From Ceratodon purpureus (lineage: Eukaryota; Streptophyta; Bryopsida; Pseudoditrichales; Ditrichaceae): DNA of 64,000 nucleotides. Made by a program: the position numbers and the translations under genes. The stretch lies in NCBI GenBank assembly GCA_014871385.1, contig CM026423.1:24547749-24611748 (forward strand), written 5' to 3'. Below, one piece after another: positions 55,401 through 64,000 of this stretch. The notes under the pieces were generated by a model. The model saw nothing but the letters and a program-made list of their open reading frames with translations, searched no databases and was not told the DNA's origin. Numbering within the stretch: position 1 is the first letter of the stretch; each line of letters begins with the position of its first letter.

Positions 55401-56245
55401 ATTTCGTCCTTGCCAAAATGAAATTAGGAGTTTCTAAACACACTACATACTCATGTCTAGAGAGGACTTCCTGAGCTACCAAAGTAAATTGAAGAAATTG
55501 CCGATATAGTGAACAAATCCATTTGTACTGGACAGTTGGATGGTTATCTTTCGGAACTGTTTGGGCTATCCACATCTGACATCATCACTTATTCCTGGAA
55601 ATCAGGATGCTGCTTCAATCCGCTTTAATACAGCAAGAGAACAGGAACTTGAATACGTATGCTACATTCACAATACGCTTGTCTTCCATGTCCACAAGTC
55701 AGCAATGCCAAATGTACAGTCAAGTCGTGTTCAAGTAACTTATATCCATCTCCAAGCTTCTCCGCCTAGGCCCGGTTCTGCATTGGGGTCTGTTCCTGGT
55801 CGCTCCCGTTGTACCTCATGTTCCATGCATCTTTTCGTCTCGGAACGTAAGATAAATCCCAATGATGTCATACATATCGGAACGTAAGATAAATCCCAAT
55901 GATGTCATACATGGAAGCTCAAGATCATTTCAAACCGCGGTCGCTCTCTAGGATGTCGTAGAATCAAGGGGTGGAACTGGATATACGTTCAATAATTTGA
56001 AACGGGGAACTCCGAGAAGGTGCTTCAGTCTCCGGGAGAGTGCGTCGCTGGGAGTGCGCGTAGGCTGTCGACTGATGTAACCCGACATTCATGAAGGGTC
56101 GAATGAGATATACACCTTCAGATTATGCCTTGTTACTGCTTCACCGAGGAAGATTTGAGGGTAATCATTTAATTAATTGATATATCAAATTAAGTTTTTT
56201 TTTTAGAAAAAAACATATGTTTCTCATTAAATTATCTGAGAAATA
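52476..56245. other. Gene-poor AT-leaning region
   Basis: No gene supported. Small tandem duplications are present: GAACTAGCAGTGGGTT twice near 53.80-53.84 kb, CTAGATAAAACAGAT twice near 54.15-54.20 kb, and a 35-bp unit (CGGAACGTAAGATAAATCCC...) twice at 55838-55910. Confidence 0.4.
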
Positions 56246-56249
56246 AAGG

Positions 56250-56470
56250 ATTTTCAAACCCATCGAGCGGGGCGAGAAGGGTTTGAATAAGGGCGACGGG
56301 TCCGGTAGGACCCGTTGCCCGTTAAGTAATCTTAGGGTTCACTCAAAACAACGATCACGGGGTAACCGGGGTTGATGTCATTGGATTTTTGGTTTTATAG
56401 CCCCCATATTCATACAAATAATATTATACATAAATAAATCTTAAATTTATCAAAATCAAAAAATTAGTAT

Positions 56471-56511
<41 letters not shown>

Positions 56512-56720
56512 ACAATAATTCATTTATCAAAAAATATTCACTTTATCCAATCAATCAAATTGGTTTTTTGATTATTAGAAAATAAGAAATCACGAGTATA
56601 ATATTTAATTTTATAAAATAAAATTATATATATTTTTATTGTAATATTTACTAATTAAATTCTTCGGTCTATAAAAAATTTAAAATAAATAAAATCAGTG
56701 AGTTCCAAGGTTCCAGCGGC
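56250..56720. repeat. AT-rich dispersed repeat with two hairpins, copy 2
   Basis: Matches 31500-31995: CCCATCGAGCGG, GGGCGACGGGTCC hairpin (one mismatch here) and GGGTTGATGTCAT, then an AT-rich tail enlarged by a run of about 35 A near 56475-56509. Confidence 0.75.
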
Positions 56721-57547
56721 TTCATTGTGACAGTTTCCTCCCGCCTTCATCAGGTGTGCACAGTCATCATGGAACGCAGCCGGGGGGGGGGGGCAGGCTA
56801 TGAATCAGCCCAGATTCAGGCCATGTGCACTCCCAACGATGCACCCTCATACCACCACCTCCTTTCCTTCCCCCACCCTTCCCGGGTTTCCCGGGTCTCC
56901 TAGAATTGTAGGATTTGTTGGGAACGTCGGGACAAACATCCCCATGATAGGTTTCATAGCCAGGCCGGTTCATAGCCCCCCGTACCCCGTTCACAATGTG
57001 GAGCGCGCACATTCGATGGATGCCCAGGGGACAAAGCCAAATGGGATCGGAGGGTGCACCTCGGTCCGCCACCGGCCCGAGGGCCGGCCGTGACATCACA
57101 GTGCGTGGTGTACTCGTGACGTGTGCCGAGCCGGGTGCACTCCCAGAGCCCGAGGTCAGTGAGATATATTATAAAAGCTGTATGACCCGCCTCTCGTCCG
57201 AGTTAACCCCCCCTCGGATGTGGAGTCTTCGTGGAGACGCTCAGGGTGCACCGTCACCCACGATAATTGCGAACGCCGTTTTCCGTCTCCACAGTGGAAC
57301 CCATGTTTCATTCGACCTACAGTCACCACACAATCCGAAGGGGTATCATGTGTTGGGGGGGGGGGGCGGAGGTTCGGGGTCGCAATATCGTCAAGGGTTT
57401 AGCCGAAGTACAGACCCGTAGGACGTTCCGGAGCTCCAGAGCAGCGGCGAATACCGTAAGCCCCCCCCCCCACCATCACCATCTCATGTGTTTCGGATTC
57501 CTTTCATGTTCATGTTTACCACGTCTCCCCGTGCACATTGATATCTC

Positions 57548-57943
57548 ATGATCAAAAGCCTGCGGACGTACCAGGAGAGCAGGAGGATGTCACGAATAAC
57601 AAGCGAAGCCACCGTCGAGGGACCGGCAGCGTGGGACTGCGAATCCTCGGATGAATCTGACGATCCCTTCCCCTGGGAGGCTCTCGACGCAGCTTACGAT
57701 CGGTACCTGGAGCAGCTGACGTTTGTCCACGCGAATCACATGCTCCACCTCGACTGTTACTGCCACGAATACGTTTTCCCGGACAACGTGGATGACCTGT
57801 ACAGCGACAACCTCTACGCCATCTCCTGGTTCTATCACGGATGTTATGATTTCGACACTTGGGAGGCCGGCTACGATGCCTGGTTGTACGAGGAAGCCTT
57901 CAGGGATCAAATCACCGCCACCGAAGCTGGGGGGCACGCATAA
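57548..57943 (+). CDS. Acidic, aromatic-rich hypothetical protein, 131 aa
   Basis: An intronless frame from an ATG (M-I-K-S-L-R-T-Y), with a second ATG at 57587 (M-S-R-I-T-S-E-A) that is equally plausible. The composition is unusual: D/E clusters (C-E-S-S-D-E-S-D-D-P-F-P-W) and many Tyr/Trp/Phe (D-A-A-Y-D-R-Y-L, F-Y-H-G-C-Y-D-F-D-T-W-E-A-G-Y-D-A-W-L-Y). It looks more like a folded protein than the surrounding chance frames. The family is unknown. Confidence 0.4.
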   Translation: MIKSLRTYQESRRMSRITSEATVEGPAAWDCESSDESDDPFPWEALDAAYDRYLEQLTFVHANHMLHLDCYCHEYVFPDNVDDLYSDNLYAISWFYHGCYDFDTWEAGYDAWLYEEAFRDQITATEAGGHA

Positions 57944-58619
57944 ACCCACGCCCATCAGGGTGTTCGTTCTTGGGAGGGTTTAATTACCAGTTTAGGTCGT
58001 CGAGGGGTCGGGAGCACCATACGCGAGGTGGATCAGGGTTCGGGGGTCCGCCTCGAACGACCTACCCCCACGCCGTTCCCGGCCATCGTCACGTATCGAA
58101 ATTAAGTGTGGTGTGTTAGGGGGGGGGGGGGTTGTCGCAGCTCGTCCCCCGAACTGTCTACGTTCTTAGGACATCAATCATGAAATGGTTGTCATGCCCA
58201 GCTTCCGTCGATGTTCACCTTCTCAGATGTCCCAGGGCTATCAGTATACGGAGCCCTGGAATCTGGAATCCCGGGTGGGATGAAAATCATGAAATATTCC
58301 CAATGTTTTGGTAGAACTCACATCAATAACCAGGCCTTCCAAACACAAGAGTGCATCGGCCAAATGACGTGCAAATTGGGGACCCCAACCCATCTCACAC
58401 GACGACTTGGCCCGGCGGCCCCTCGATGCAAAGAGGGGCGCGTAGTACCACAGCCCGGGCCGCCGTAAAAGTATCTCCCCCGCTTCTTCATCGACACCCT
58501 CCACCACCGGCGGCGGCTGCCGCAGATGCCCGCGGCAACAACTCCGTGTCGTCGCCGTCTACTTCTCGGGGGCGCACGGTCAGTTCAATTCGCACCCGTG
58601 GGCCATACCCACCGCAGCA

Positions 58620-58835
58620 GTCACGACCGAAAGTGAACCCACGTATGAATCTCGCGATAGCGATCGGAACCTCACCGGCGGTCGACATCATCGGTACGGG
58701 CCCCGGAGGCATCACCCTCGAAGCCCCGTCGCCGGCCCCCGCATAGCGATCACCCGTCCGCCCGTCTCGTCCGCCCGTCTCGTCCGCCCCCCTCTCGTCC
58801 GCCCCCCTCCCGTCCGCCGTCCCCTCCGTCCGCGC
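58620..58835. repeat. Diverged repeat (also at about 60.43 kb) followed by the CGTCCGCCC minisatellite
   Basis: 58627-58695 (GTGAACCCACGTATGAATCT...CCTCACCGGC) is related to 60434-60500 (GCGAACCCACGTGTAAATCT...CCTCACCGAC). 58745-58835 is the GC minisatellite. Confidence 0.5.
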
Positions 58836-59384
58836 CCGGCTGCTCGTACGCGCCGCACCGACCGTATCCGCGCCCCGGACAACGCACGAAACGGCAATCA
58901 AAATCCACCCGACGAGGCCAGAAAGGAGAGGAGCGCGACCGCGGCGTCGAAGGACTGCGACCTTCCTGTACGGGAGCCCACGCGAGGACAGATCGTGCCG
59001 CAGACACGACCTTGCAGCACGGGCCATGCACCAAGGAGTCACACCAGAAGGGGTTGGTTGCACGGGTGCAGCGAAGGGGGCCGTGGGGGGGGGGACACCG
59101 TCGCACCCGCGGAAGCACTGTGGTTACACCAGGGAATAGAGGTTCGGGGTTGCTGAGGTGGTGGGGGGAACACTGTCGGACCACTCCGACAAGAGGGTCC
59201 GGAGTCACCCACGCCCCTTTTCCCAAAAAACCGTCCGGGGACAGAAGATGGGGTGCCCCGGGGTCGACGCGGATCGTCCGCCGACGGTGCACATCTTAAG
59301 CGAGGTAGGTCTCCCCCGTCGCCTGCCAGAATGCGGGCAATGATATGATCCCTCACCGGGCTCCCCGAGCATTACCGCGAGCGA

Positions 59385-59480
59385 TGGTCCGTCATCGAAA
59401 AGGGCTCATCCAGGCGAACGGCACCGAAATCGACACCCGTGCCAAACGCCGAGGTGGCGACCATGACGTCGTGTGGGCGG
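59385..59480 (-). pseudogene. Fragment of a RecQ-type helicase
   Basis: Reads D-V-M-V-A-T-S-A-F-G-T-G-V-D-F-G-A-V-R, then D-E-P-F-S-M, matching D-I-M-V-A-T-G-A-F-G-T-G-V-D-L-G-A-V-R...G-E-P-Y-S-M of the large gene at 60.6-64 kb. This is helicase motif V. Only about 30 residues survive, so it is a relic of another copy. Confidence 0.7.
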
Positions 59481-59498
59481 GCGGGTGTCGGGTTGCCA

Positions 59499-59522
59499 GG
59501 ATTTAGGTGATCACCTGAATCC
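59499..59522. repeat. Palindrome P2 copy
   Basis: Same 24-bp dyad as at 49591-49614, with the shared left flank GGTTGCCA and right flank AAC. Confidence 0.85.
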
Positions 59523-59554
59523 AACAACCGTCGTGGAAGATAGGCAATGCGAGC

Positions 59555-59770
59555 CCTGGCGGAGCGAAACCGATACGAATGTGGATGGATAGGACGGCTG
59601 CGACGACCGCGGTGGAGGAAGCTTCCGAGACTCCTCCAGTACTCAATGACGCAGAAACCATTCACCGGGCCAAGGAGTGCCACCCCCAAGCATTTAGGAG
59701 ATCACCTAAATTATTCCGCGGCGATACGTGCCGGATGGCATTTCGGAGCCCTGGAACATATCACCATGAC
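59555..59770. repeat. Tail part of the composite dispersed repeat, copy 3
   Basis: Related to 3950-4175 and 17650-17838 (GGATGG..TA.GACGGCTGCGAC, AAGGAGTGC, ATTTAGGAGATCACCTAAAT at 59692-59711). Confidence 0.6.
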
Positions 59771-59934
59771 GCTCGCGATCGGTTGCCCGTACGTGCTCGG
59801 GATCGTACCGCGGGGATCCCGCAAATCCAAAACAAGCTAGACCACTCCTGGAAAGTCATCCTCCACGGCTCCACAATAAGGGTCCGCGCGAACATCATCG
59901 ATTAGCAACGAGGACGGACACCCCACAATTTACG

Positions 59935-60160
59935 AATGATGTGCCAAGGGTCGGACCACGCGTGTACTCATGCGAAATCACAACGACCACCATTCCATAC
60001 GCGGAGACCAGGGACGAGCTCCACCGGTTGCAAAGCTTTTATTTATCTATTTTTCCTCCCGCATCCCACAAGGATGCCGGTAACTGCACAAAATGGCTAC
60101 GGACTTCGTGGACCTATCCAAAATTCAAACACCCGTCGAAAACTCCAAACGCGGTCGATG
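59935..60160 (+). repeat. Diverged repeat shared with 5085-5275
   Basis: Same order of blocks as the 5.1-kb stretch (ATGTGCCAAGGG, CCGGTTGCAAAG, GGTAACTGCACA, GGCTACGGACTTCGTGGAC). A reading with R-D-E-L-H-R-L-Q hints at a shared coding origin. Confidence 0.4.
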
Positions 60161-60626
60161 TGCCGATGACCGGTCCGACGCAACATTTACACGATCACCT
60201 CTATGTAGGTTTACTTCCGCATATGTACACGCTGGACAAATAACATGCACCAACTTACTAGTTCGGGGGGGGGGGGGGGGGAGTGCAACCCTACTCGGGA
60301 GCGACATGGCACGGTAAGATTATAAACATCATGACTTGGTCGGTACCCCGATTTAGCCGATCAGCGGGAGGGGGACCTTCAGGGACGACTCGGTTCGATG
60401 CCGGACACCGATTTGCACCATTTGAACACAGGTGGAAGCGAACCCACGTGTAAATCTGGCAGCAGCAAGAGCCTCACCGACAGCCAACGTCACCGGTGCA
60501 CACACACAGAGAGAGAGAGGGGGGGGGGGGGGCGCGGGGGAGGGGCGTCACTCCGAAAAGCCCGCGTCCAGCCCCCTGCAGAATGATCACCCCCTCAAAA
60601 CCCTCCATTTTCGGTGCGGATACTCT

Positions 60627-63600
60627 TCATCTTGATCCCTCCAGATTGTCGACGTAGAGGGAGAACAGGTGGACGGCATTGTTTGTATGAGTTACGTGTG
60701 GCCGTCCCAACCAACTCGCGAAATCCTCTGCCCGGGCGCGTGGGCAATTGGACTCCGTCAACACGCGATCGTACTTCTCAGGATCCCTCCAGAGATGCCA
60801 ACATGCAGGGACAATCTTATCCCTTCCGATGGAATCGCAAGTCGTTCCGAACGGCTCGGGGTGCATGCAACAACCTCCCAACATGTTGGGAAGGCCGCAC
60901 CCATAACAACACGTAATCGTCTTGTCAAAAGTCGTCCGGTTCTCGCATCGAGTTTCGGCACCGCCGCCGGACGCGGAGTGCCCCTGTCCCAGACACCTGA
61001 TACAACGACCCACAAGGCCGGGGCACCTCGACATGGCGTGCTCCGACCGCGACGCCGACCGTCCGTATGCGACGGTGCACAATACACACCTGCCCTTGGC
61101 CTCCGTCAGGAACTCGAGCACCGCCGAGGCCGACATGGATTCGAAGGCACGCCTCTCCAGGGTCCCGCTCGCCGACGCATGTGATAATGCACCCGGGAGG
61201 CGCATTCTTTTCGCCGGTGACCCGTCATCCACGGGCGGACTGCTGCTGGTATTGCCATCCGTGCCTCCCGTCAAGTCCATCTCTGATTGGCCCGCGCCCA
61301 TGTTGGTGGAGCAGTCGCCAGTCTCCAAGGAATCGGTCGGATCCTCGCCGGATAGACCACGGAGACCGGCGGCCCTGGACTCGCACACATCACATGGCCG
61401 TGATCCGGAAACGAAGCAGTCCAACCCACTGCCGTCGACGCACTCCTGGAGCACCAGACGCCTGCACTTCGAGCCACCCAAATATTCGGCAAGCTCGGGC
61501 GAGGTCTCCGCCGTCGCTCGCCAGGACAGCGGCAAGAATATGATGTGCTTGCTTTCCAACCCGTCGCGGCCCCCCCGACCACTCTCCTGGGCGAGGTCGA
61601 TCATCGAATAGGGCTCACCGACGTGCACGACGACGCGAACGGCACCCAGATCGACGCCCGTGCCAAACGCCCCCGTGGCGACCATGATGTCATCGGCCCC
61701 GCGCACCCACGAGTTGTGATTGGCGATCCTATCCGTCTCGCCCATCTGTCCGTGATAATACGTCGAACTGAAGCCCTGGTCGACGAGGTGTTCGGACAAC
61801 TTCTTGGTATCGTCACGATACCTACAGAAGACTATGCTCTTCGGGGGCTCGATCCCCGTAGCGCCCTGTAGCGCCCGTAGGAGGTTCTCCACCCTCACAT
61901 TCATCGGGAGCCCGCCCTTCTCCACCGCGTAGGTCATGTTGGGACGATTCGTCGCACTCCGGATAACGGACGGTCGGACATTGAAAAACTCCCGCAGCTT
62001 CTCCTCCAGTTCCGAGGGCACCGTCGCCGATAGGAGGAGGAGGGGAACCGGACGTACCCGGACGGCCCGCAGGTGCCGCATCGCCGGTCTCCACGCGGTC
62101 GCCGTCACCGCTACGTGGCACTCATCCACCACGATCCTCGCCAACCTATCCCCCCCGTGCAGCAGGGCGAGGTGATTTTGGAAGGCGGTCGAGCCACAGT
62201 GCTCCGCCGACGCGAGCAGGATGTCCGCCGAACCCAGGCACGCGGATTCGGATTCGGAATAGACCTGCACCGATACGTTCCCCTCCCGTGCACGGCGTTC
62301 CACCTCTTTCCTCAGGGCCACGAACGGGCAAATGACCACCGTGGTGTACCGTCCGGCTTCCAACAATGCGGGCAGGAGGAACAGGAGCGTCTTCCCTCCG
62401 CCGGTGGGCAGCACCACCAGGAGATCCTCCTCCCGCTGCAGTATCCGTTGCGTCGCGTCGGCCTGCTGCCATGACTTGAACTTGGTGTGGCCAAAGGCCA
62501 GCAATCCGCGCAGCGCCAACTCCGAACAGGCGAGGGATGGGAAGCCGGTGCCGACGTCCCCCCTGGCCTGCACCACCTTGACCTCGTGGTGGTGGTGGTG
62601 GTGGTGGTGGTGCACCTCCGCGCCCGTTGTCTGCAGCGTCAGTGGATCCTCCTCGGGTCGGACCCGCCGCCTGGATCGGATGCCCGAATCCTGCGCTCCG
62701 GGGGAAGGGGGAATTCGGCCCGGCTTATGTGGTCCCGCGGCGGCTCCCGGACGCGGAGGGAGATGGCTGCTTCCCGCGCCGCCCAATCCCAGGATCGTGT
62801 GCCACTGCTCCGAGACCTTCCGGTACTGCTGTAACTCGTCACGTCCGATGCTGGGGTGGTCGAAGTTCGATCGGCCGTAACGCTGACTCGCCACCCGTTG
62901 CGAGTGACCGGCTTGGCTATCCACGGCTCCGTTGGCCGTCAGTTCCGAAACGCTCGTGTATCCCAGAAATCTGTGCATCCAGGCAACCGCCATGTGCCGC
63001 CACGGACCGAGCGTGACCGAGACTTTCAGGTGGGTCAGGAACATTCGATCCATCCCCTTCGACAGTTCCCGGCTGGACATCGCCTGCCCTCCCTTCACGG
63101 CCAAGAGCTGACCGTATCGGGCCGTCGCATCCTCGGTGTGCAACACCCCGGAGGCGACAATCTCCATCTCCCGCACGTACGTGAGGTAGCTGACGAGCAG
63201 GACGGAGGTGCCCCTGTCGAGAAACCGGGCGACGGGTTGCTGCCTCCCCCGCTGGCCGTCCGCCTTCCCATAGAGGGTGAGGAGCATGACCAGGCCGTCC
63301 ACATAATACACGCCGCGGGGTTGAGCCGTGGTGTTCCGCGTTCCGCACGCCAGGAGTTCCACACCGCGCGCCGGCTGCCCGGCCACGAGATGTACTATCG
63401 ACAGGAGCTTCTGCAGCCACTTCCCGACCGTGTGCATCCATTCTTTCAGCGCATCCCGCCTCCATACGATTCGTCCGGCGCCGGTTTCATCCACCCTCTC
63501 CACGAAACGGGCGCACAGCCTGACATCCCCGACAATGTGACGGACGAGGTCGAGTGTATGGTCGGAACAACGGTTCCTCTTATTGGACACGAACCAGGCC

Positions 63601-63986
63601 CGTGCCTCGGTGTCCGACAGGTTATCCTCCAACGGTCCCCCGGATTTGCTGTGCAGTATGCCGGCCCTGTTGGAATCGTATGCGGGCATGTCCAAGAGGA
63701 TGTCCCTCTTCAGCTCCCCGTCCAGCTCCCTGATGGTCTCGAGAACGAGGGTGGACACGCCCCGGATGCTCACCGTGGTGCCGTCCACGACCTGGTCATC
63801 CCCCACCCACACCACCTTGGGGAGCGTAGTGTCGTTCGCCGTGGCATGATTTACGATCCTCTTGGAATCCAGTATCGCGCCAAAAGGGGTCCGCTCGCCC
63901 TCCCGGACGAACAACAGGAGCCGCTCCTCCGCCTCGTCGGCGTCCCCCACCTCCACGACCGGAGCGTTGACGATCTTGTACAGCAC
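60627..63986 (-). CDS. Tyrosine-recombinase-like region fused to a RecQ-type DNA helicase and a Cys-rich tail (5' end beyond window)
   Basis: An open frame of at least 1,119 codons, stop at 60627; the true start may lie past the right edge. Residues about 200-370 have A-R-G-V-E-L-L-A...R-N-T, then W-R-H-M-A-V-A-W, G-H-S-Q-R-V-A and S-Q-R-Y-G-R. The order R-x-x-E-L ... R-H ... G-H-S ... Y resembles tyrosine recombinases, and similar N-terminal regions precede RecQ-like helicases in fungi (from memory). A His10 run (GTG repeat) follows near residue 465. The helicase has L-P-T-G-G-G-K-T (about 524-531), V-D-E-C-H (motif II, near 620), L-L-S-A-T (III), A-F-G-T-G-V-D (V) and Q-E-S-G-R-G-G-R-D-G (VI, near 800), so 3'-5' unwinding with ATP is expected. 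The tail has many Cys/His (C-V-L-C, C-I-R-C, C-C-Y-G-C), probably zinc-binding. A mobile or subtelomeric origin is inference. Confidence 0.8.
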   Translation of the reverse strand: MLYKIVNAPVVEVGDADEAEERLLLFVREGERTPFGAILDSKRIVNHATANDTTLPKVVWVGDDQVVDGTTVSIRGVSTLVLETIRELDGELKRDILLDMPAYDSNRAGILHSKSGGPLEDNLSDTEARAWFVSNKRNRCSDHTLDLVRHIVGDVRLCARFVERVDETGAGRIVWRRDALKEWMHTVGKWLQKLLSIVHLVAGQPARGVELLACGTRNTTAQPRGVYYVDGLVMLLTLYGKADGQRGRQQPVARFLDRGTSVLLVSYLTYVREMEIVASGVLHTEDATARYGQLLAVKGGQAMSSRELSKGMDRMFLTHLKVSVTLGPWRHMAVAWMHRFLGYTSVSELTANGAVDSQAGHSQRVASQRYGRSNFDHPSIGRDELQQYRKVSEQWHTILGLGGAGSSHLPPRPGAAAGPHKPGRIPPSPGAQDSGIRSRRRVRPEEDPLTLQTTGAEVHHHHHHHHHEVKVVQARGDVGTGFPSLACSELALRGLLAFGHTKFKSWQQADATQRILQREEDLLVVLPTGGGKTLLFLLPALLEAGRYTTVVICPFVALRKEVERRAREGNVSVQVYSESESACLGSADILLASAEHCGSTAFQNHLALLHGGDRLARIVVDECHVAVTATAWRPAMRHLRAVRVRPVPLLLLSATVPSELEEKLREFFNVRPSVIRSATNRPNMTYAVEKGGLPMNVRVENLLRALQGATGIEPPKSIVFCRYRDDTKKLSEHLVDQGFSSTYYHGQMGETDRIANHNSWVRGADDIMVATGAFGTGVDLGAVRVVVHVGEPYSMIDLAQESGRGGRDGLESKHIIFLPLSWRATAETSPELAEYLGGSKCRRLVLQECVDGSGLDCFVSGSRPCDVCESRAAGLRGLSGEDPTDSLETGDCSTNMGAGQSEMDLTGGTDGNTSSSPPVDDGSPAKRMRLPGALSHASASGTLERRAFESMSASAVLEFLTEAKGRCVLCTVAYGRSASRSEHAMSRCPGLVGRCIRCLGQGHSASGGGAETRCENRTTFDKTITCCYGCGLPNMLGGCCMHPEPFGTTCDSIGRDKIVPACWHLWRDPEKYDRVLTESNCPRARAEDFASWLGRPHVTHTNNAVHLFSLYVDNLEGSR

Positions 63987-64000
63987 CAGGGAGCGACACC

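Noticed and set aside
58351-59299. Arg/Pro/Gly-rich open frames
   Set aside because: They cross the GC minisatellite and diverged repeats and have no protein-like pattern.

Overview
Nuclear DNA of a eukaryote, most likely from the green-plant lineage. Genes carry short GT-AG introns, and the window holds a plant-type FCP1-like phosphatase with an Asn in its first motif and a secreted protein resembling plant self-incompatibility S1 homologues. The density of repeats, G/C homopolymers and unfamiliar multi-exon genes would fit a repeat-rich streptophyte alga or bryophyte-grade genome, but I cannot name the species. A RecQ-type helicase and a FucP-type sugar permease are better known from fungi, so transfer or contamination remains possible. 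All function calls come from motif reading; no database search was made.

Layout. 0-2.6 kb: AT-rich, with one secreted two-domain S1-like gene. 2.6-4.2 kb: satellite and a composite dispersed repeat. 5.3-6.9 kb: a decayed and a better preserved FCP1-like phosphatase, both on the minus strand. 7.3-13.4 kb: a five-exon minus-strand gene (about 1,421 aa) with a ParB-like region; its first three introns, its last exon and the DNA just downstream hold 18 copies of a 20-bp GATC-centred palindrome. 13.5-21 kb: mostly repeats. 21-30 kb: four members of one small intronless coiled-coil protein family in the mirror order A>, B>, <B, <A, each with the same upstream octamer, with a 739-bp inverted-repeat transposon and a remnant of a methyltransferase-like gene among them. 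30-32 kb: repeats. 32.2-34.0 kb: a three-exon low-complexity gene. 36.3-38.3 kb: a three-exon 526-aa gene whose N-terminal domain recurs at 40.5 and 50.2 kb. 42.6-46.4 kb: degenerate repeat arrays. 51.0-52.4 kb: an intronless FucP-type permease. 52.5-60 kb: gene-poor and repeat-rich, with a helicase fragment at 59.4 kb. 60.6-64 kb: a large open frame joining a tyrosine-recombinase-like region, a RecQ-type helicase and a Cys-rich tail, running off the window.

No operon-like pathway links these genes. The strongest structural signals are the palindromes confined to the ParB-like gene and its neighbourhood, the mirror-arranged family with its shared promoter motif, and the recombinase-helicase fusion. 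Start codons and splice sites were chosen by reading-frame continuity and splice consensus; exon models are predictions.
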